The notes under the pieces are model-generated. The model saw only the letters and a program-made list of their open reading frames with translations, did no database searches and was not told the origin of the DNA. DNA of 64,000 nucleotides from Lotus japonicus. Lineage: Eukaryota > Streptophyta > Magnoliopsida > Fabales > Fabaceae. The stretch is from the NCBI RefSeq assembly GCF_012489685.1, contig NC_080042.1:46056066-46120065 (forward strand), in the 5' to 3' direction. Positions 46,909 to 59,263 of the stretch are shown here, in pieces. Made by a program: the position numbers and the translations under genes. Within the stretch, counting starts at the first letter, position 1, and each line of letters opens with the position of its first letter.

Positions 46909-48314
46909 AGGACAAAGTTTTCGAAAGTCAAGTGGGAAGAAACATGGAAGTATACGTGGATGACATGATTGTTAAAACTGTCAAAGGGGGCGAGCATCAC
47001 AAAGACTTGGCTGAGGCATTTGCACAGATCAGGAAGTACAACATGAGGTTGAATCCGGAAAAATGTTCTTTTGGGATTTTGGGCGGTAAATTCTTAGGGT
47101 TCATGATCACTTCAAGGGGGATCGAGGTTAATCCTGACAAATGCAAGGCTAATGTGGATATGAAGAGCTCGTCGAATATTCGAGAGGTCCAAAGGTTGAC
47201 AGGACGATTGGCGGCCTTATCTCGCTTTTTGCCAAAAGCAGGCGATAAGGCGGCACCATTTTTTGCATGCTTAAAAAAGAATACAACTTTTCAATGGACG
47301 GAGGCGTGTGAAGACGCTTTCCAGCAGCTGAAAGAGTTATTGGCCTCGCCACCAATGCTGGCTAAACCTACGCCGAAGATTCCTCTAATTCTTTACCTAG
47401 CGGTCACCAACGCGGCGGTTAGCACAGTTTTGCTTCAGGAGGAAAACAAGCAGTACAAAATCATATACTTTGTTAGTCATACACTGCAAGGGGCGGAGGT
47501 GCGTTACCAAAAAATAGAAAAGGCAGGTCTAGCAATACTGAAAACGGCCAGGCGACTTCGTCCATATTTTCAGAGCTTTCAAATAAGGGTCAAGAGACTC
47601 AAGATTGACATTCCTCTGCGGCAAGTTCTACAAAAACCTGATTTATCAGGGCGACTGGTTAGTTGGTCGGTAGAGTTATCAGAATACGACATCATTTATG
47701 AACCAAGAGGACAAGTCACGATTCAAAGTTTAATTGACTTTGTAGCAGAATTAACGCCTACTGAAGGCGACAAAGAAAATTCAGAGTGGGTACTTTCAGT
47801 GGATGGTTCGTCAAATGAATCAGGAAGCGGGGCTGGTGTGTCAATCAAAAGCCCAGATAGAATGCGGATTGAACAATCGTTAAAGTTTGAATTCCGGGCG
47901 AGCAACAATCAGGCCAAGTATGAGGCATTAATAGCTGGTTTGAGACTTGCCATTGAGCTGGGAGTGCAAAGACTATACATAAAGGGCGACTCTCAGTTGG
48001 TTATAAAGAAAGTTCGCGGCGAGTATCAGGTGAAGGACCCACAACTGTCTAAGTATTTGGAAATTGTTCAGAGGCTTATTCAGGCGATCAGACAAGTTAA
48101 GATTGAGCACATACCAAGAAGCCAGAATGAGCCCGCAGATGCTTTGGCTAAATTGGCAAGTACTAGGCGACTCGGAAATTACCAAACGGTGATACAAGAA
48201 GTACTACCCCGCCCAAGTACAGATATGGTTGAATTCAAAGTAGCAAAGGCTATAGAAAATAGAGAACCATCTTGGATGGACCCGATTATCGAATTTTTAA
48301 GTCAGCCACCTTAG
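46888..48314 (+). pseudogene. TAT RT C-terminal part with two RNase H domains
   Basis: Begins in the new frame with ATYQRL. RT active site YVDDMIVK at about 46951-46974. The connection/RNase H region that follows is partly recognisable (FQWTEACEDAFQQLK). The archaeal-type RNase H spans about 47785-48160 with SVDGSSNESGSGAG, NNQAKYEALIAGL, KGDSQLV and NEPADALAKLA carrying the acidic residues. A TAG at 48312-48314 cuts it off from integrase in the same frame. Confidence 0.88.
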
Positions 48315-49496
48315 GATGAAAGCAAAAACACCAAGGAGAAGAGAAGAGAGGCAATTTTTTATACCCTGGTTGGTGGACAATTGTATAGGCGGGGAATTAT
48401 GTCTCCAATGCTTAAATGTGTGGATACCGCTAGGTCTCAAGAAATAATGGCTGAAGTCCATGAAGGAGTCTGCTCAAGCCACATTGGAGGGCGGTCTTTG
48501 GCTGTGAAAGTACTCAGGGCGGGATTCTATTGGCCAACTATCAAAAAAGATTGCCTGGAATACGTGAAGAAATGTTCAAAGTGTCAAGTTTTCTCTGATA
48601 TACACAAGGCACCGCCAGAGCAACTCACAACAATGACCGCCCCATGGCCCTTCGCCATGTGGGGGACGGATATCTTGGGACCTTTTCCAAAAGCAAAGGC
48701 TCAAATGAAATTCATCGTGGTGGCGGTGGCTTATTTCACCAAGTGGATAGAAGCTGAAGCACTAGCAACAATTACGGCAGCCAAGATAAGAAATTTCTTA
48801 TGGCGACGTGTGGTGTGTCGCTTTGGAGTTCCAATGGCGTTGGTTATGGATAATGGCACGCAGTTTACCAGTGCATTGACAAGAGATTTTTGTGCTGACC
48901 TGGGGATTGACATGCGCTTCGCTTCAGTCGAGCATCCTCAAACCAACGGTCAAGCTGAGGCGGCCAACAAGGTCATACTGAACGGATTGAAGAAAAAGCT
49001 AGATGAGGCGAAAGGATGGTGGGCGGAAGAATTACCCGGAGTCTTATGGGCGTACAACACTACGGTCCAAACAAGCACTAGGGAAATGCCGTACAGGCTA
49101 ACCTATGGCTCAGATGCTATGTTGCCCGTGGAAGTAGAAAACCAAAGCTGGAGGGTTATACACAGAAATGAAGAAGAAAACAATGACAATCTGATTGCAA
49201 ATTTAATTATGCTCCCAGAATTGCAAAGAGAGGCACATTTACGCAACGAAGCTGGAAAGCTCAGGGTCGCCCGAAAATACGCAACTAAGGTCGTCACTAG
49301 AAAAATGAAGGCGGGAGACCTAGTGTTGCGTGAAAGAACGCTCACTTCAGGAAAGAACAAATTGACACCAAACTGGGAAAGTCCTTTTAGGGTTAAGGCT
49401 GAAGTGGGCGCTGGGGCGTACGAGCTTGAACAGCTGGATGGCGGAACAGTGCGTCGCACGTGGAACGCCTCCAATTTGAGACAATATTATAGTTAA
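48315..49496 (+). pseudogene. TAT integrase
   Basis: In frame with the preceding segment beyond its stop. An HHCC zinc-binding start (HEGVCSSH, CSKCQVF) is followed by the catalytic core with WGTDILGPF, MDNGTQF and NGQAEAANK (D,D-E). The C-terminal GDLVLRE and NWESPFRV region is also present. It ends in TAA at 49494-49496. The ATG at 48381 is internal. Confidence 0.87.
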
Positions 49497-49628
49497 GAAA
49501 AAGAAAGTCGCACTCTTTTTTCCTTGAAAAAGGTTTTTAATGAGGCGACCTATGTAAAAGAAGGGAGGAAACTCTCATGTACGGGTCAGTAAACCCAAGT
49601 TTTTATTTAAAGTAAAGGAGAAATGAAG

Positions 49629-50890
49629 GTGTGAAAAACGACTAGAAGGGGGGGGGTTGAATAGAGTTTTGAGTTTAAAAACTTTCCCCTTAAGATTTAA
49701 AGTAAATCTTTTCAGTTTATTTGAGATAGATGGTGCTGCGGATAAAGATTGAGAGAAGAGAGAAGCACACAAGTATTTTATCCTGGTTCACTTGATATAT
49801 CCCTCAAGCCAATCCAGTCCACCCGTTAAGGTGATTTCTTCCTTCTTAGAATGAAGGCAATCCACTATTCAGAGTTTGTTACAACTGCACTAGCAACCTG
49901 CTCAGTGACTAACAATACAATGAACTAGTAAACACTAAGATTCACTCTCTTAGTCTTCTCAAGGATACTGACCTAACTGGTCCCTTAAGGAATCACCACT
50001 AAGATACACAGATCCTAGTCTTCTTAAGGATACTGACCTACCCGGTCCCTTAAGGAAAAACAAACAACTGTTTGAGGTTGGTGTTTACAAAAGTTTGCTT
50101 CTGAATAAGCTAAGGGTAAACTAAATAAGAACAGATGAAGAAAGTGGAGGCTTGAATCTTTTCTTGTATTGCAGCTCTTAGTTTCTCTCTATTCTCTTTC
50201 TTATCTTCTTCAGCCTTAAATAGTCCAAGGTGCAAAGGATATTTATGTTGAGAAAATGTGACCGTTGGAGGGCATTTCTGGAACTTCCAGAACCTGCTGT
50301 GGCTGAACATTGGTAGGTAGGCTTGTCAGAATAGTACACTGCTCTTGTACTTCTTGATAGTGACATTTGCCTGTAACCATTGACTTCTGATCTGACAACG
50401 CTTCATGTTGGAACTTGTGAAGCTTGGTGATTAGAGTCAGAGGGAAGCTTGGATCCTCTGACCTTCGTAACTTCTGCTTCTGGACCTCAGAGTAGAAAGT
50501 ACTTAGTCTTCAGAGCCAGCTTACTCTTGGACTTCAGAGTCTTCACTTCTTAGCTTCTGGACCTTCAGAGCCTCTGGTCCTTCAGAGCCTCTGGTCCTTT
50601 AGAGCCTCTGGACCTTCAGAGCTTCTGGACCTTAGAACTTCTGATCTTCCGATGAATATATCTTCTGGTATCAGAATCAGAACCTGTTTTTCAAAACACT
50701 CAAGACAAACGTTAGAGTACCATAATTGTTCATCCACAAATAAATACTTGTTATCATCAAAACATAGAGTTGTACCACATGACCAAATCTTGATCTTACA
50801 AGAAATTTTTACAGTTTGATATTCGTCACAACTGACAAGATCTAACTCATAAACTTTCTTAACCAAATTTTCTATGGCAATGATCTAATG
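49629..50890. repeat. Unclassified repeat block in TAT 3' region
   Basis: Between integrase and the antisense gene. It begins near TGTGAAAAAC, runs through AGAAGGGGGGGGTTGAATAG and ends near TGTGACAAAAAAC, so the two edges resemble each other. Inside are a duplicated block of about 75 bp around GGTCCCTTAAGGAA (49960-50060) and tandem CTTCAGAGCCTCTGGTC units (50565-50640). It may be another insertion or part of a copia LTR; edges are approximate. Confidence 0.45.
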
Positions 50891-51228
50891 TGACAAAAAA
50901 CTTTCGCAATTAGAAAGTGTCATCACTGAGCAAACATAGCCTTGGAAATTCTAGTGGCCACTAGAAACCAAGCCCTGTTCGTAAAACGACTAAGGCCAGT
51001 AAAATGTGCCTAAGCCTTGGTCATCATACCAAGCACAAAAAGCCTCGCCAAATGGCGAGCAAAGCCTCAGTAAGCAGCCATAAAAGAATTATAATAATCG
51101 CAAGCAAAAGTGATTAAAAATAGAAAATAGGACGAACGCCCAATGTCATAAGTCATTACAGAAAAGGGCGAGGCCCAGGATCAAAATGAAAGCAAAATAA
51201 AGTCAAGTTACAATCATGGAAAATATTT

Positions 51229-53400
51229 TTAACTATCCTTCGCTTGATCATCCGCATTGGTAGTGGGGCTAGCATTCTCCACGCCCTCGCCCTGAACCTT
51301 TTCATTTGAAGCAGCTTTCTCCACGCCCTCGTCCTCGTCCTCGTCATCAGACTCTTACATGAAAGGGAGGCTGCTCACTTCAGGATCGGCGGGGCCGACG
51401 ATCTTCCCATCCACAATCTTCTTCATGAAACCAAACTCTGAAAAATCAAGCTTAGGATAAAGAATCCGCTGTTGATCTTTGGCGCTTAGATGACCCAAGA
51501 CATACTGACGGGAGCTCTTTTCTAAAAGAGTCTCGTCGGCTTTCTTCAGCTCGGCCTCAAGCTTCCTGATCTTCTCTTCAGCAACACTAAGTTTGGTTTC
51601 AAGACCTGCTTTGGCGGCCCTTTCCTTGGCGAGATCCTCTGTCGCCCCTGTAGCTGCCGACGAACACCGGCCAAAGCAACCTCAGTCTGCTTCTTCGTAG
51701 TTTTGGCGCGCTTAGCGGCGGTATCCGTCTCAGTCTTCAACTTGGAATAGGCCGCCCTAGTCTCTTCAAGCTTCAGATTGGCGCGGGTCTTGTCAGATTC
51801 AATGTTCTTTAAATGATGGAGAAGACCGGCGGTACAACTGGCAGCGACAAGAGCTTGGTTCACGGCGAGGGTCACTGCGCCTCGAACACCCTGGCTGGCC
51901 ACTTCATGGGGAATTTGGGTATTAAAATTCCTCTCCATAAAGTGGAGACCATTGAATTTCGTGTCGAAGACGCTGTGAAGAGCGCCGGTGACACTACCGG
52001 GCACCGCGTCCCGTGATGATTGCGGAACAGGGCTGGCGGTGGCCAGCAAATTGTCAAAGGCACCAGGAGTCTGATGCTTGGGCGGGGGAACGCTGCCTTG
52101 AGGTTTCTTCTGAGCCCTAGACGAAGACTCAGGCAGAGTTGTTTGCTTAGGATCATTTTTGGAGGAACTGCCAGATTTCTGGCGCTTGGGCTCGCAGTCA
52201 TCAACCAGCGGCGATTTCTTTCTTTCGCCCTTAGGGTCCTTCTTCTCATTTTTCCTCTGAACCTTGACAGTTTCGACTTGGCTTGAAATAAAGGCTCGCA
52301 TACTGTCAGCATTAACGCCGCCTTTGTTCTTGCCCATCTCAGCTGCACATAAAACAAAAAAAAATATGCAGGTCAGTTATAGGCGATTCAGGAAGATAGT
52401 ATTTCAAGAGGAGCATTCAACAAATCTAAACTTACTAAAAAATTCTTGGAGTTTCCCATCCTTGGCGGCTTGGAGAAGGTCACAACAGGAAATTTGGGGA
52501 AGAGTAAGAATATATAGGGCGACCTGTTGCTCCTCCTCGGTCAACGCCTCGAGCACAACAGTAATGTCGCGGCGAGGGTTGACAGTCCAGTGCAAGGGGA
52601 ACAGAGGGCGATCTTTCGCGTCAAGGATGAGATTGAGAATTTCAGGGGAGTAGACAATCTTAAAAAACTTTTTTTGCCAATGTTTGAAATTACTTTTCAA
52701 AGGCTTAAAGATTGACATGTTGGGGCGGGCCGACAATGGAACAAAAGATACACAGGAGGGCTTGGCGATGCTAGTCTTATAGAAATAGAAAAATAAGGGG
52801 TAAGTGGGGGCGAAATTTAGCTGCTCACACAACAGTTCAAAGCAGCGAATGAAACCCCAGGCGTTCGGTAAAAGCTGACACGGGGCGACATGCAGGAAAG
52901 TGAGTACGTCGCAGACAAAGTTAGAGAAAGGGAGCTTCATGAAGAGCTCGGTAAAAATATATCAGTGAAGGAAAAACCAAGCGGGCGCCCTATCGGCCCC
53001 TGAAGGTTTAAGGGTTACAACTTCGTTATCGTCACAAGGGGAGACATTCAGGGATAAATCGTCGTTGTGACCGCTGTTAGGGTTTACTCTGGTAAAACCC
53101 TGGGCGGTGAGGCGATTATTGTTTAAAGATTGAACACTGTTCCAAATGGAAAGGAAAAGGCACTTATCATCCATGCACTTTTCACTGGTACGCCAATCTT
53201 CAGAGGTCGAGGGGTTATCGGTGGAAAGGTGGGAAGTTATGGAGGCGGTTCTTTTGTTGGTAAGGTTTGAAGAAGAGGGCGAGTTGTTGGACTCCAGAGT
53301 CAGAGTCAACTTTAATAGGCTCTTGGCTAACGATGGTTTTATCATCATCAGACCTAGAATTAAGGGAAAGGGAAGAATAGGATTGACCTTGTGCAGACAT
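51229..53400 (-). pseudogene. Antisense accessory gene of TAT element (PF04195 type)
   Basis: Opposite in direction to gag-pol and upstream of the 3' LTR. The first exon from about 53400 (MSAQGQSY) holds RAPAWFFLH, then after an in-frame TGA (52964-52962) FTELF, FVCDVLTFLHVAPCQLLPNAW and HWQKKFFK, typical of the putative gypsy-type transposon domain. An intron (52435-52343, GTAAGT...TGTGCAG) leads to a second exon starting TEMGKNKGG. That exon is coiled-coil-rich (ESDKTRANLKLEETRAAYSK) and has an acidic tail (ESDDEDEDEG). Damage: a frameshift near 53270, the TGA, a frameshift near 51650 and a TAA before the tail. Antisense genes at this place are known in TAT elements such as Grande. Function unknown. 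Confidence 0.75.
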
Positions 53401-53984
53401 TTTTGGAAGCTTCATGGGAAGGAGATGATGAATAGAAAACAAAAGATAAAGAGTAAAGAGAGAAACTGACCGAAGGCAAGCGAAGTAACTGGAAAGCAGC
53501 GAGCTATGGTGGTCGGAATGATGTAGTAAAGGTCACCGAAGTAGCAAGGATCACCGGAGCGGAGGAACTTCAGAAATGCAGAGAAGGGCAAAGGCTTAGA
53601 GTAAATAGTAGTAAAAGAAAATAAAGCTTTTGAGTTGGGATTTTATAGCCAACTGAATGAAGAAAGAGAAAGTAAGGAGAAACGACGTGATTGTATAAAA
53701 ACGCTTGCACGAATCCCGCGTGAAAAGACAGCGGCAGTTGAATGCTAATGATGACAATTTCTTGGTAACAGTGCAACGCTATATGAAACGGCACGGGATA
53801 AGTTAAACAGTTTGGGCGATCAGGGATAAAAGGGCGGCCTCGTTTGAATTTCAAGCTGAAATGCCTTGTGGGCTAGGTTAGATATGGCGAGTTGCTTGCG
53901 TAAGGGCAGTATGGATCTTTTTGCCTCAATAATAAAGACACTTCAGCTCCAGAAAGAGACGAAGCTTCATGTCTTGTGGACTTG

Positions 53985-54348
53985 TGGACTGGGCGGGTTG
54001 GTACAAGCATGTTGACCCGCCCTGTAAAGTTAAAGCCTTATGGATAAAGGCGTGGGTCCCAACTTAAGGACGTGGGCCCGGATTACTTTGTCTTGTTTGT
54101 ATTTAAAGGAAATATGTATTTGTCTTATTCTACATTGGGATTTGGGCCTTGTGTGTAAGGCTCAAATCCATGAATATTCTAGATAAGGACCACTTTCACT
54201 ATAAAAAAGGGTGTCCTCACCTTGTACTAGGTACCTTTTTGATCATTAATGAGATAATTTCCTTATTCATACATCACATATATTCTTTTAGCCCTGCTAG
54301 GGTTTATCAAGGATACTCTATATCCTCTTTAGACCTCAGACTAGAACA
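53985..54348 (+). repeat. 3' LTR of TAT element
   Basis: 364 bp, same ends as the 5' LTR with about twenty substitutions and one indel. Confidence 0.9.
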
Positions 54349-54353
54349 GTTTT

Positions 54354-55758
54354 CATGATAATTGTGTAATAGTCAGGTCACATGTCACATGTGAAAGGGT
54401 AAAACCATGAAAGAAAACATAAACAATTAAGCGAAAAGATGAACGTTTTGAAAGTTAGCACGATCATGGTTGCTTCCTGAGCATGTTTGTGTTGAAGTTT
54501 AGCACGGTTGTGAATGCTTTCACAAAGCACTCACAGTACATGACTACAACATGACCTCTCACATGTGTTATAGTGCACGATCATGCTACTTACTAAGCAA
54601 AGTCATGCCCATTTCGCAACCCACTGTTTTGAAACTCAAACTGAGTTTTTTTATTTAAGAAAGGGGTTAGAACCAATAAAGAGATAATCGTGCATATCAA
54701 ACCAAGTAGAGAAAGTGGGGTAAAAGGTTACCCAATGCGTGTTTTGCGATTGGAGATCAATGACTTGCTATGGTAAAGACTACATCGGGGATGATTGATT
54801 TGTCTTCTCCCTTTGTTTTCATGATATTAACAATGATTATGAATTATGTGTGTTTCATGTTTCGCATGAGTGGCTAAACGTTATCTCTCGAGGTTATGAT
54901 GTGACTGATTATTTGAACCCCAATTGTATATTTTATAATTTTGCTTCCATGCCTTACTAGTATTTTCTCTCTATTGTGACTTGATCAACTGTAGTATACT
55001 ATTAGTTTTTAGCCCCAAAAGAGAGTGTTCATTTGGAGAAGTGAGGGATAATTGAATATTAGAGAGAAAATACTATATGCGCTTAGTTTTCTCACCCGTA
55101 ACTTGCCTCTAAAAGAGGATGTTAATATTAGGATTTTATGAATTTCCGATTCGTCTAGAATGTAGCTGACGGTAAAACGTCATTTATGCAACTTCTCAAT
55201 ACTTCATGCTTATTTTATTCTAATACTTCTAAAACTTCCATCAGACAATGAGTTTGGAGGAAGACTGCTAATTTTGCATTACCAACCAAATTAACAACTT
55301 GAGAAGCATAATTGATAATCATTATTTGAATCATTAACTAGAATATAAAATTGAAAGATCTGATTCAATTACAATCACAAACTTAAGGCCTCTAATCTCT
55401 TATTTTCTCTTCCTTTTAAACTGCTATGTTATTTCTTGCATGTTACAAACCAAGCTTTCATCCTATAATTGATTTGTCTAAACAATGAATTCATCTCTTG
55501 AAATTAAATATTGAAGCATTAGTCAATTTGGTTCGATAACTTGGACTTAATTTAATCTATATATTACTTTAGCGATAGAGTGCACTTGTTATTGTTATTG
55601 CCTGTGTGCAAGTTAACTATTTTCCATGTGCTTACTCATAGAGCCAGGCAGCCAGGCAGCCAGCCAAATACTCAATTCTTTAATCTTTTCTAATTTTGCT
55701 TATTTGCATTGGAGTGGAGGAATCATCATGGTGTTATTTACTGCCAACAAATCTCATA
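54354..55758. other. Intergenic, no gene seen
   Basis: DNA that was next to the PIG-O promoter before the TAT insertion. AT-rich, with a small GCCAGGCAGCCAGG repeat near 55643. No coding signal. Confidence 0.5.
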
Positions 55759-55766
55759 TGCTGGAT

Positions 55767-56184
55767 CAAGGTTGTTAGACTCGCGAGTTAACTCGCTGAC
55801 TCGGTAGACTCGTGAGTCTACATAGGAAAAACGAGTCGACTCGCTGCCAGACTCGTTTTCTGGCCTGACTCGGTGACCGAGTCACAGAGTCAAGTTTTTT
55901 TTTTTTTTTTTTAAGTTAAAAAATCCCAAATTTATTAAAAATCCCTAAAACTAAACCTATTTTCAACCTCTATCGCGTTCCTCTTCCTTCTTTGCTTCAA
56001 AAAATCTTGGATGCTCTTATAATTAGATTATATGTTTGTATTTATTCTTCATGTGACAAGGTTATACTTAGTAAATTTTCATTTCTGGTAGACTCGAGTC
56101 TCGTCGAGTCTACGAGTCGAGTCTACGAGTCGAGTCTACCTACCCAAAACGAGTCTGCTTAGACTCACGAGTCTGACAACCTTG
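55767..56184. mobile_element. hAT-type MITE
   Basis: 418 bp with inverted ends starting CAAGGTTGTYAGACTCG. Flanked by 8-bp repeats TGCTGGAT (55759-55766) and TGCAGGAT (56185-56192), one mismatch. Both arms are dense in GAGTC/GACTC and fold on themselves; the middle has an 18-T run. No transposase. Confidence 0.85.
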
Positions 56185-56192
56185 TGCAGGAT

Positions 56193-57409
56193 CACTCTGT
56201 GAGCAACTATTGAATCAAAACAAGAGCTTTTCAAAGGCACTGTCCAGCTTCTTGCCATGTGAGTTTGTCATAGTTTGTTAAAGCAATGTGTGTTTGTCAT
56301 AGTAACAATTGGCAACACCATCACCTCCTTCATGTGAGCCATGCGGAGCAACAGGGCATGAGACCAGCTGAGCTATTTCTTTTCATGAGACAAACTTTCT
56401 TTTGGACCAAAGTTTACTGAGATACCATTCAATTGAACAAAGAATGAGACTACACAATTATCATAATTCATAAGCATAGGCACAGAGCTCTAGTGGTGTG
56501 TCAAGCCAAATTAGTGAAGCGGAAATTGGAAAGGGCCATGCTAGCATTGCAAAACACTTGCATTCTTCACTTCCAAAAGAATCAAAGCTTTCATCACCAA
56601 AAATTCAAAAGGAGAAAAAAGTCAAGCTTCTTTGCTTTTCCAACCCAAAGCTGCTAACTTTTCTGAACCTGCAATCACCAAGAGGAATCAAAAGTACTAG
56701 TCTCCATGGTGAAATCCTTGTGATGTACCTGCATGATCTTGGACTTGAAAGAAGACAAAGAACTCATTGTGAAGCATTAGATTATGATATATGATATCTC
56801 TGATTCTTACTGTAAATTTGATATTCCTAGCTAATACATCATTTTGGTAATGTTTTAAGACACATATACTAAAATTGAAACAGGGAAATCACAACACCAT
56901 TGCTATTGGCTACCAATCAAGGAATGGTCAAATCACATCTCAAAATACATTTGACGTATTTTGGCTTGTTTTGGGGACGAAATCCACAGGACACTTGGTG
57001 AAATTCACAAATGAGACAGGGAATGTTAAAAGAGACAACTCGAAAGAAGAAGAAAATAAAGAAAGTAAGCTGCCACAATCCCAATCCACCCTCCTCCTCT
57101 TTAGATTGAAAGAATCAAGCAAGAAAAATGAGAGATAAACCAAACTTTTTCTTTACTTTCATCATCATTTTAAATATTTTTTTATAAAACTTTTTTTTAC
57201 GGTTCATATTTTTTATAAATGGAAATAAGATAATATTAAATGAATTTAGAAGATAATTCAACAAATATGTCAAAAGTTCACATACTTGGCATGCGTCTTG
57301 TCTCATGTAAAGTGCTTTTCACACAACATTGTGATACTAAATAAATAGTGAGATCTATCATGTAAAAATTCACATAACATAGTCATATACTAAAAGGAGT
57401 TGTCTAACC
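56193..57409. other. Intergenic, weak open frames only
   Basis: Two open frames (56498-56794, 56875-57138, plus) lack domains and recognisable exon borders. The first starts at a non-ATG codon. I do not call a gene. Confidence 0.5.
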
Positions 57410-57417
57410 CCTAAAAT

Positions 57418-57599
57418 GGTTGTCTAAATGACTCATGATAAAGTTTGAGTTAAAGAACCCATCATCAAATCACATTGGACATAAGTGAGTTGAAATTTCT
57501 ATATTTTATTTATTAATTCATTTCTAACTCATTTATCTCCAATGTGATTGGATGATGAGCTATTTAACCCAAACTTTATTACGGGTCATTTAGACAACC
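57418..57599. mobile_element. Short hAT-type MITE
   Basis: 182 bp. Arms of about 60 bp begin GGTTGTCTAAATGAC and pair along most of their length. An 8-bp duplication CCTAAAAT flanks it (57410-57417, 57600-57607). Confidence 0.8.
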
Positions 57600-57607
57600 C
57601 CTAAAAT

Positions 57608-58285
57608 TGTATCTAAAAAGATCCTCTCCATCCTTTCAAAAAAAAAAAGATCCTCTCCATTTTTAATTAGTTAAAAGTTAGTACTATTAAATTTTATTTT
57701 TTTTGAAAGTTAGTACTATTAAAATTAAAACTTAAAAAAAAATTCATTCTTTAGATCATTAATTAAGACAATGTGAGCATTCATCGAAAAATTAAGACAA
57801 TATAAGCTAAGCATTACTATACATGCATTTGATTTCAAAATCTCAGTAAAGATAAGAAGAAGATTTCCTTGATTTAGATTTATACTGCTCCAAAATTTAT
57901 GCTATCAATTAAAAAATATTATTTTTTGAATTTCAAAATCTGAAGACTAAATATTATCTCAAATAAATGAAACATTTTTCAAATAAAAGATAAATTTTGA
58001 CCGAAGAAAAATAAATTACTTAATTTTAATTTAGATCTTTTAGTATTAGATAAAGATAAATAAAATAAAATATAGAAAATCAAGAAGAAGATTTATTTTG
58101 ATTCTTTCTCGATATATTTAGGATATCTAGAACTATTACATTAATTAAATGATCAACCTAAACCACAAGTACACTTCTTAAATAAAGCATCAGGTTTACA
58201 AGCATATAAATATATAAGTAACCATCCTACCCTCCTTTTCTAAAACACACGATTCAGAGTTTATTGAATCTCTCTCAAACTGAAC
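57608..58285. promoter_or_regulatory. Upstream region and TATA box of F-box gene
   Basis: AT-rich. TATAAATATATAAG at 58205-58218 lies about 70 bp upstream of the ATG at 58286, a plausible TATA box. No other signal seen in the rest. Confidence 0.5.
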
Positions 58286-59038
58286 ATGTCACCAACCACG
58301 GCTAGTTCAAGAATATCAAAGAAGGCAAGGAAGAAGAGAAGACACGCCGGAAATAATGAGCAACATTCTTCTATTGTTGCTATAAGATCACTTCCAAGAG
58401 ATTTGTTAGTAGAGGTGATTGCAAGTGTAGCTTCTCATTCTTTCATTGATCTTCACAACCTGAAAAAGTGTTCCAAAGATCTTCTTGATGCCACGGAGGA
58501 TAACTATGTTTGGCAACGAGTTTCTTTAGAGACTTTTCCTTTGGTCCAATGGCATCCGAACGACAAGAAGCTATCTTTTTTGGAGCGCTGCAAGAGAAGC
58601 AAAAACATCGAGAGCCTGTATAGAGAAGGGTTGCGAGAATACTTCAACCACGGAAAGATCGATGGTCTCGATACCTTGAAGGCGGCCGCTCAAAAGGGTC
58701 ACAAGGAAGCAAAATACGTGTACGGCATGATTTCTTTATGCTCCCAAGACGACGCGTCAAGAAAACAAGGTCTCGAGCACATGCGTTTCCTCAGAAACTC
58801 TAAGAGCGTCGTAAGCTCCAGGAAGAAAGTAAAATTCTTTCTAGGTTCTCTATGGAAAAATGCAACGGTGGCGCGCAATGAAAGCCCTCTATGCAATTTC
58901 AAGAACACATGCCAAGGATGGAGAGTGAAGAATGACAAATGGGTCTTACTCGAGGAGGACGACGATGATATTAGCTCATGCAAATATTGCAGATGGGATC
59001 ACGAGTTGAATTTTTTTTACAAGATGCTAAATGTTTGA
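58286..59038 (+). CDS. F-box protein with Sel1-like region (At2g35280-like)
   Basis: Single-exon, 250 residues. F-box proteins choose substrates for SCF ubiquitin ligases by binding SKP1 through the F-box. A basic N-terminus (SKKARKKRRH, possible nuclear signal) is followed by the F-box at about residues 34-80 (LPRDLLVEVIASVAS). A short Sel1-like/TPR segment follows at about 112-160 (YREGLREYF...AAQKGHKEAKYVYGMISL). The C-terminus has spaced cysteines ending CKYCRWDHE, which may bind zinc. This architecture is typical of a plant family often found in clusters in legumes. The frame is intact, with the ATG close behind a TATA box. The substrate is unknown. Confidence 0.85.
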   Translation: MSPTTASSRISKKARKKRRHAGNNEQHSSIVAIRSLPRDLLVEVIASVASHSFIDLHNLKKCSKDLLDATEDNYVWQRVSLETFPLVQWHPNDKKLSFLERCKRSKNIESLYREGLREYFNHGKIDGLDTLKAAAQKGHKEAKYVYGMISLCSQDDASRKQGLEHMRFLRNSKSVVSSRKKVKFFLGSLWKNATVARNESPLCNFKNTCQGWRVKNDKWVLLEEDDDDISSCKYCRWDHELNFFYKMLNV

Positions 59039-59263
59039 TTATTTAGTGTAAATTTTCTTGTTAGTTGTGAACAAGAATTGAGTTGTTATATATGGAATTG
59101 ATGGTTTTTCAATATCATTGGGGTTTTTCTTTCTTTTCTTGAAGGAAACATCTCGAATCTTCTTTGCTCACACTTCATATTTCTTTCCTTAGAGACCAAG
59201 TTGTGTAGTGTTTGTTTCTGAGAATCACGATTGAAAGAAAATCGAAAACCTTCAATCACAGTC

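Larger units (their letters stand above)
36104..54348 (+). mobile_element. TAT-lineage Ty3/gypsy element with nested insertions
   Basis: The LTRs (36104-36468 and 53985-54348) start TGGACT and end CTAGAACA, with the 5-bp target duplication GTTTT (36099-36103, 54349-54353). They differ at about twenty positions, so this is an older insertion than the copia or 3.6-kb-LTR elements. A primer site TGGCGCCGTCTGTGG follows the 5' LTR. A second, archaeal-type RNase H before integrase places it in the TAT lineage. An antisense gene lies between integrase and the 3' LTR. Its gag is split by a solo LTR that itself carries a MULE with a further solo LTR. Its own length without those insertions is about 10.7 kb. 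Pol has a frameshift and a stop, so it is dead. Confidence 0.93.

Noticed and set aside
56498..57138. Possible two-exon gene
   Set aside because: First frame lacks an ATG at its start, no domain is recognised and no convincing splice pair joins the two frames.
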